Part shown: one piece after another, positions 55,010 to 60,000 of the stretch
Numbering within the stretch: the stretch's first letter is position 1
Layout of the letters: each line of letters opens with the position of its first letter
Assembly: GCA_030704615.1 (NCBI GenBank)
Contig: CM060733.1
Location: forward strand, 41,604,001-41,664,000
Direction of reading: 5' to 3'
Length of the DNA stretch: 60,000 bases
Source: Takakia lepidozioides
Lineage: Eukaryota; Streptophyta; Takakiopsida; Takakiales; Takakiaceae
Notes under the pieces: model-generated
The model's database searches: none
The model's input: the letters and a program-made list of their open reading frames with translations, nothing else
Told to the model about the DNA's origin: nothing
Translations under genes and position numbers: made by a program

Positions 55010-55500
55010 TTATTGAATAGTAATATATCCAATGTCATCTAAGTCCAAATGCATTTTTTTTCCACAGAGCCTATGACCAGATTTGAACCGGAGACCTTTC
55101 CCTTGATACCTCTCTTGTCGAGGCTCCAACCATTGTCCAGAATTTATATCCGCTGTGGCACCCTTCAGCAGTCCTATGTCCCTCACGTCCACCTTCAAGA
55201 CAATGCAGTCCACCATGTAATGCCACTCGATATCTTGCGGATGCATTTCAGCTATGTACTCTGTCCAGGCAAGCATCATGTGGTTCCCGTCCCAGATGAA
55301 GAACATCTTCCCTGCCATGTGTCCGAATGTGGGATTAGTCTTCAGAGAGGCTTCAAACTCAGCATTTACAGTGTGCCAGTGGGGGCTCCAATTCTGAAGC
55401 TCTTCTGCAATGGGGCCCCTTGTGACACCTTGGTCATTCTCAATGGAGACGTAGAATGCTGCCGATCCCCGTCTGTATTCCGGAACAGTCCAGAACGCTG
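55010..55500 (-). pseudogene. unrecognised protein fragment, TE-associated
   Basis: The minus strand (about 55480-55150) reads AFYVSIENDQGVTRGP, NWSPHWHTVNAEFEASLKTN, GHMAGKMFFIWDGNHMMLAW, EYIAEMHPQDIEWHYMVDCI and VLKVDVRDIG. Composition and Trp/His spacing look like a real folded protein. The reading then decays. I do not recognise the family. It adjoins the palindrome array and may belong to the same element. Confidence 0.45.
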
Positions 55501-56790
55501 CACTTGGGCACATTTCATCCATATTTCGGCGCCAAAATTCATTGCTTCCCCAGTCCTCATCCGTCATGAGCACACTTGTCAGTCGGATATCGGAACCGTT
55601 TCGGAACAATGCAGAACGATGCACTTGGGCACATTTTATCCATATTTCGGCGCCGAAATTCATCGCTTCCCCAGTCCTCATCAGTCATGAGCACACCTGT
55701 CAGTCGGATATCGGAACCGGAATTAATTTTGGAACAGTGTAGATCGATGCCGATGGGCACATTTCATCCATATTTCTGCACCAAAATTCATTAAGAATAT
55801 CTCCGTCCGCGCGCATACGAGATGAAATCATCCATATTCCGGTGTCGAAATACATCCAGCCCGAAGAGTAAACCGGCACCATGCTACGCTTTGCTGCCAT
55901 CAGTGCCCCTCACGGTTGTTGTCCATGCCTGTTGGACTTGCCATGTTTGGACTGTTAAGCATAATTTCGGCGCCGAAATTGTACTTTATGTGCGGCAACG
56001 TCCGTACGAAAAATGACCACTTAATGGATACGGTCGGTTTCAAATGAAAACAACGACTGGAATGCAATTAATTTTCCCCTAACTTTAGAAAATATCCCCT
56101 AACGTCATTGGATAAATGGCATTTTGGAAGACATGATGATTAAATGTGTCGATTTCTCCATTTAATGCAGAATATTCGTGTTTTCTTTATCTGAATGGGT
56201 TCTTTCATCCGTTTTCGGAACCTTATATCATCCAAAAGCAAGAAGTAAGTGTCGGGTTCATTTGAGTTTCGGCGCCGAAATTCATCACTCGCAAACTAAA
56301 AATATTATTGGAGGGAAGACTTTGGATGAATTTTGGCGCCGAAATTCATCGTTGGCAAAGAAAAAAAATAATGAAGGGAGGACTTCGGATGAAATTTGGC
56401 GCCGAAATTCATCCATCGTCCTCTCTCCAAATAATTTTTTTCTTTGCAAACGATGAATTTCGGCGCCGAAATTCATCCCTACTGTTGTTTCAGGGTTACT
56501 GTCATCCGGATTTCAGCACCGAAATCCATACACGTGGTGAATCATGAATTTCATCACGAACACATTCAACCGTATTTCGGCGTCGGAATTCATCATTTAT
56601 GTGCAGAAACAATTTCATGAAGAACAGGTTTATCCGAATTTCGGCACCGAAATCCATTCGTCAGGTGCTAGCTCAGTTTCATTAGGTGAACTAATTCCGA
56701 ATTTCATCGCCGGAATTCATCCCGTCGCTTCCAAATCTGTTACATGACAGACACGTTCATCCGGATTTCGGTGCCGAAATTCATGAAAAG
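55500..56790. repeat. array of the palindrome GATGAATTTCGGCGCCGAAA (degenerate)
   Basis: The core TTTCGGCGCCGAAA with flanking ATTCATC or its complement recurs at irregular spacing, mostly 35-110 bp: near 55527, 55648, 55963, 56268, 56331, 56396, 56458, 56510 (TTTCAGCACCGAAA), 56573, 56638, 56700 and 56765. Perfect cores and one- to two-base variants are mixed. Each full unit is an inverted repeat of about 26 bp. Spacers are unrelated in sequence, so this is a site array rather than a satellite. Confidence 0.85.
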
Positions 56791-57346
56791 ACCTAATTTA
56801 TTGAAGCCCAAGTGGTGGTTCATCACAATTCAGGCACCCAATTTCCGATGTGAATTTGTTGTGGTCGTCCGTATTTGTCACGTACGTTACATTCCTTCAT
56901 CCATACCTGCACTGATCACCCATCCTGTTGGATACAAAATCCTCCAGAAAATGATTGTGGTATTATGTAGGACACACTCTTCTCATTGCAAGACTTTGCT
57001 GCGGAGCCTACCGAGAGTTGTTGTCTTCAACATGGAGTCTGGTGTTTGGGTAAACGTGTACTTCCATCCTGATTCTCTGAAAGCAAAAATACCCTGCGAC
57101 CAAGGATTTGCAGTTGTCATTGAGCAGTACTTGTGTGTGAAGTTTGGGCTCCGCCCAGGAACGGTGTTTTTGGAAGAGGAGACGAATGATGCTTATGGGA
57201 ATTTTTTGGAAAATGTCGTCATTCTGCATGCAGATTTTGGAAAGGGCAAAGAGTGGCGGCTCCCAGCTTCTGAATCCATCCGGTATAGTACACCAACAGA
57301 ACATGAGATACTTGTCATAACGCCAAATGTGTATGGCCATAGATGA
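56790..57346 (+). CDS. unrecognised ORF downstream of the palindrome array
   Basis: The open frame 56744-57346 starts inside the array; only the part from about 56990 looks coding (VVVFNMESGVWVNVYFHPDS, GFAVVIEQYLCVKFGL, TVFLEEETNDAYGNFLENVV, RLPASESIRY). No domain assigned. Confidence 0.35.
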
Positions 57347-57352
57347 GAACAC

Positions 57353-57802
57353 ATGTGTTCACACAGTCAACACAGCCTATCACAGGCAACACAGCCTATA
57401 CAGGATGCACAGGCCATAAGAGCAGTGATAGGTGGACATGGGTTAACGGCGGTGAAGTGGCCGGGAAGTAAAAAAACAGATTGGGAGTCAAACTCGGAGA
57501 ATGTGCCACGGGGACAAAAGAAGAGGGGGAAGTGTTTGAATTCAAACATGTGGCCTAAGGGGTGTAGTACTCTGCATTGCATGTATTGCAATAACAACCG
57601 CCATCACACAAGAAGACAAATAGGGCCACCGAAGTACCTACCCGGTACTTCAGCCGAAATCTATCACGAACCAATTAATGCACCAAGAGAGCAGGGGACG
57701 AAACATCTTACGCGTCCAGCAAATGGTAACCTTTGCCACATATGCAGTCATAGTGGTCATTCAAGGATGGAATGTGAACAGAATAAGGTATATAATGATT
57801 AA
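57353..57802 (+). CDS. CCHC zinc-knuckle protein, TE-like
   Basis: It follows an acceptor-like CACACAG at 57366 and reads a basic region, an incomplete knuckle (CMYCNNNRHHTRRQ) and a full CX2CX4HX4C knuckle (CHICSHSGHSRMEC, about 57733-57774). A donor-like AAG|GTATAT lies at 57786-57791. Knuckles of this type bind nucleic acid in gag or transposon proteins. Function otherwise unknown. Confidence 0.4.
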   Translation: MCSHSQHSLSQATQPIQDAQAIRAVIGGHGLTAVKWPGSKKTDWESNSENVPRGQKKRGKCLNSNMWPKGCSTLHCMYCNNNRHHTRRQIGPPKYLPGTSAEIYHEPINAPREQGTKHLTRPANGNLCHICSHSGHSRMECEQNKVYND

Positions 57803-58673
57803 AAATTACCTGATGACGCAACAGCCAATCATCAACGGGAATTTTGTGCAAGGAACTCCATTCAAGAAACAAGAACAAGAAAATAAGAAGATCATGAGCG
57901 GAAGAATCTGTGTTATCCCGGATAACCAGTATCTCGACGGAAGGAGCAATCAAGGCTATAGCCTTGTAGCTATGGCGGGTATCCCGGACTACACACTAGC
58001 TCTACTTCTTACACAGTGGCGCAAGCAAGGACAAGACGAAAGTACTTTCTCTCTCACTCACTGTTTGCAAGCCCCGCAGGCTTACACACACCTACCTGTT
58101 CCATTCTGCGCTAACCACACTTTCATGTTGTATGTGTTGCAGAGTTTTTTGCAACTGTTCCAAACAAGACCCTCTTGTTTGCACAGTATGAAGCGAATTA
58201 GGGATATGGAGGATTTATGGGTGAAGAGCACACATGTACTCCAAAAGCACAAGATTGCCACTCCACAGGCAATGGAGCTTTTGAAGGATTTGCATACGGA
58301 GCCCCTAATGTGCAAGGATTGGACTTGGCACCATAAAGAATTGATGATGCAGTTCATCAAGAACTTTGATACGAACACAGGAAACACTCAGGTGAAAGGA
58401 GTGGACATACGAATCACGCCAGAGTATCTGCAGCAAGTTTTTAACTTGCCAGAAGGGCCGATGAAGGTGAACGAACACAGGGCAAATTTGCAGCTTGCTA
58501 ATCTTTTCAATGAAAAGAGCTTTTTCAAGAATAAGGGTTATACGTGCATGAAGGCAGAGTATCCAGGGCTGAGAGAAGTGGGCCAAATACTGAACGTTCT
58601 GTTTGCTATGAAAACGAACCAGATGTATTTGAGCAGATCTTTCACTGAAGCGATTTTGAATGCCTTGAAATGA
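57803..58673 (+). CDS. unrecognised ORF, possibly 3' exons of the same transposon gene
   Basis: The open plus-strand frame 57678-58673 has a helical domain: MKRIRDMEDLWVKSTHVLQK, TWHHKELMMQFIKNFD, VKGVDIRITPEYLQQVFNLP, LREVGQILNVLFAMKTNQMY, and it ends at TGA 58671. The segment DIRITPEYLQQVFNLPEG resembles the I.ITPE.I...LP.G phrase in plant-mobile-domain or retroelement-linked proteins, a weak clue only. Confidence 0.4.
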
Positions 58674-59660
58674 GAGGATGTAGCCTGGGCAAGCATGATA
58701 TACAAATGCTTAGTGGAAGAGATGACCTTGAAATGATTGGATTTTTTTTTTGAACCTTAGATGACCATACTCTGGAATAGTGTATCATTTTATCTATTTG
58801 AAAAGAGGTCACATGCCCTTTTGGGTTTTCTTGCACCTGACACCCTGCGGGAAGTCGCAATGCTCCATGCAGGGATCATCAGTATATTGCAGAATGCTTG
58901 ATACAACAAACATTTTCTTTTTCTCGAGATATGCTTGAGCAGACACAAATATATTCTCTGATAAAAGACAAATGATGATCGACAGTGTGCATTGAACAAG
59001 AGTGCATATATTAGCCAACCCATTGTTCCCATTCTTGCACCTGTGGTTCTTTACTTGGTGAAGAAAGAAAAGAAACTCACAACACGTGATTAGTAACGAA
59101 GATGTATGAAGTCTTCTTCTTGGCAATTGGATGGTCATAGCTTTCATAGCTTATGCCATATCAAACAAATTCTAATTCTACAACGTGGGTTAGATCACCA
59201 CACTCTATATGCCCCGCATCCCATAGGTCGCTGTTGGAAGCTCTATTAGCTCGAAGCTTTCCCCTTTCGAAGCTGAAGATTTGGAGGTAAATTGAAGGCA
59301 CAAGCGTATTATTAGAAATGACAAGTCAAAGGCCCAACTCTACTTTGATGCCCCGAAACGTAAGAGGGGCATTTCTTATTTGCTGGTTGCTTAGCTTGTT
59401 TGCTAGCTGCTTAGTTGATAGTTGCTCGTCTCTTTTTGATGCCTTGACCTTCTTTTCTGTTCTCCTGCAGTGACACCCCGTCCGTTCCAGCTTTTGCTTT
59501 AGCTTAAGCTTAGATTTGGTGTCTTGTTGCTGCTCCCCCCTCTTCTTCTCCCTTCCTTGCTTGGATTTTGTATGGCTCTGAGTGTTCATGAGGTTATTTT
59601 TTCCTTACTATCTAAATAAAGTTTCTAGGGCTACAATCCCCCAGTTTAAATAAAATTAAA
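58674..59660. other. intergenic, nothing recognised
   Basis: Only short frames of doubtful coding value. No RNA gene or repeat family supported. Confidence 0.4.
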
Positions 59661-59888
59661 GCACAACAGCTGGTAAGTGCACAGTGTGTTGCCCCGGTGG
59701 TTCGGGGTTCAAACCCGCTGCCCTGCCTGGTGTGTGGATTGTTTGTGACCGGTTGGTCTGGTGGTGACGTTTCCTGGGTGCCTAATGGCTTATCTGAAAG
59801 GGGGTTAATTTCCCCCCCGCCTCAAAGGGCCTGAATTGTGCCAAGCAGTCGCTCGGAGGTTTCCCTTAAAAAAATAAAAATAAAAATG
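59661..59888 (+). repeat. tRNA-derived SINE, copy 2
   Basis: A truncated box A region (CAGCTGGTAAGTGCAC) is followed by a good box B (GGGGTTCAAACCC, 59704-59716), a unique body and an A-rich tail (AAAAAAATAAAAATAAAAA). It is related to 11084-11345. Confidence 0.65.
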
Positions 59889-60000
59889 GTAATACATTAC
59901 ATGGCCCAAGTTTCATGCGGGATGTCTGTGAAGTTATTTGAGGTGGTAGGGAGCTAAGCTAGCCCAGGTAGATAGCCTTCTATAGTGTCTGTTTTCATGG
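59889..60000. other. right edge of window, nothing recognised
   Basis: No feature supported. Confidence 0.4.

Noticed and set aside
55500-56790. CRISPR-like or satellite array
   Set aside because: Plant nuclear context, irregular spacing and strongly degenerate repeats; better explained as a binding-site array.

Overview
This window is TE-dominated nuclear DNA from a land plant. The host-type genes seen are an ARIA-like armadillo gene, DRM DNA-methyltransferase relics, organellar single-stranded DNA-binding (OSB) exons and a squalene-hopene-cyclase (SHC) fragment. SHC-type sequence together with this repeat load suggests a seed-free plant with a large genome (a fern or similar). That is inference; no species is identified. 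Only one gene looks like a working host gene: the ARIA-like gene, which runs off the left edge.

Left part (1-22.7 kb): the ARIA-like gene on the minus strand with five exons whose splice phases agree; a decayed hAT transposase; a solo LTR; a LINE relic split by inserted DNA; a solo terminal repeat of the retroelement family described below; a tRNA-like SINE; a complete non-autonomous CACTA element (12008-13233, TSD TGG); a gag-only LTR element on the minus strand with PBS and 5' LTR; unassigned GC-rich DNA; and scrambled DRM fragments.

Central part (22.75-53.96 kb): three elements nested like Russian dolls. The outer one (copy 1, 22752-53960) is a Ty3/gypsy-order retroelement. It is cut at RNase H by a DNA transposon (30291-51428; perfect 16-bp TIRs, 8-bp TSD CGGGGAAG). 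That transposon's transposase gene is in turn cut by a second member of the same retroelement family (copy 2, 38304-50155). The retroelement reads gag - two zinc knuckles - aspartic protease - cytosine-C5 DNA methyltransferase - [UAG CAA CCA] - RT - RNase H - integrase - PHD finger.

The ends of both retroelement copies are not ordinary LTRs. They have the split arrangement A1-internal-B1-GC-A2-B2: A is about 355-367 bp, B is exactly 86 bp in all four copies, and the outer ends are TGTC...GACA. This arrangement is known from tyrosine-recombinase elements of the Ngaro/PAT type, yet these copies encode a DDE integrase. The combination of methyltransferase, PHD reader, possible leaky stop and split repeats is the most likely undescribed system here.

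The transposons carry host sequence: OSB PDF-motif exons and a LINE fragment in the DNA transposon, and an antisense SHC fragment in the leader of copy 2. Copy 1 has decayed largely by CAG-to-TAG and CGA-to-TGA changes, as expected for methylated cytosines; copy 2 is younger and damaged mostly by small indels.

Right part (54-60 kb): AT-rich repeats, an array of GCGACCGCC inverted repeats, a striking degenerate array of the palindrome TTTCGGCGCCGAAA with TE-like open frames around it (one with a CCHC knuckle), and a second SINE copy.
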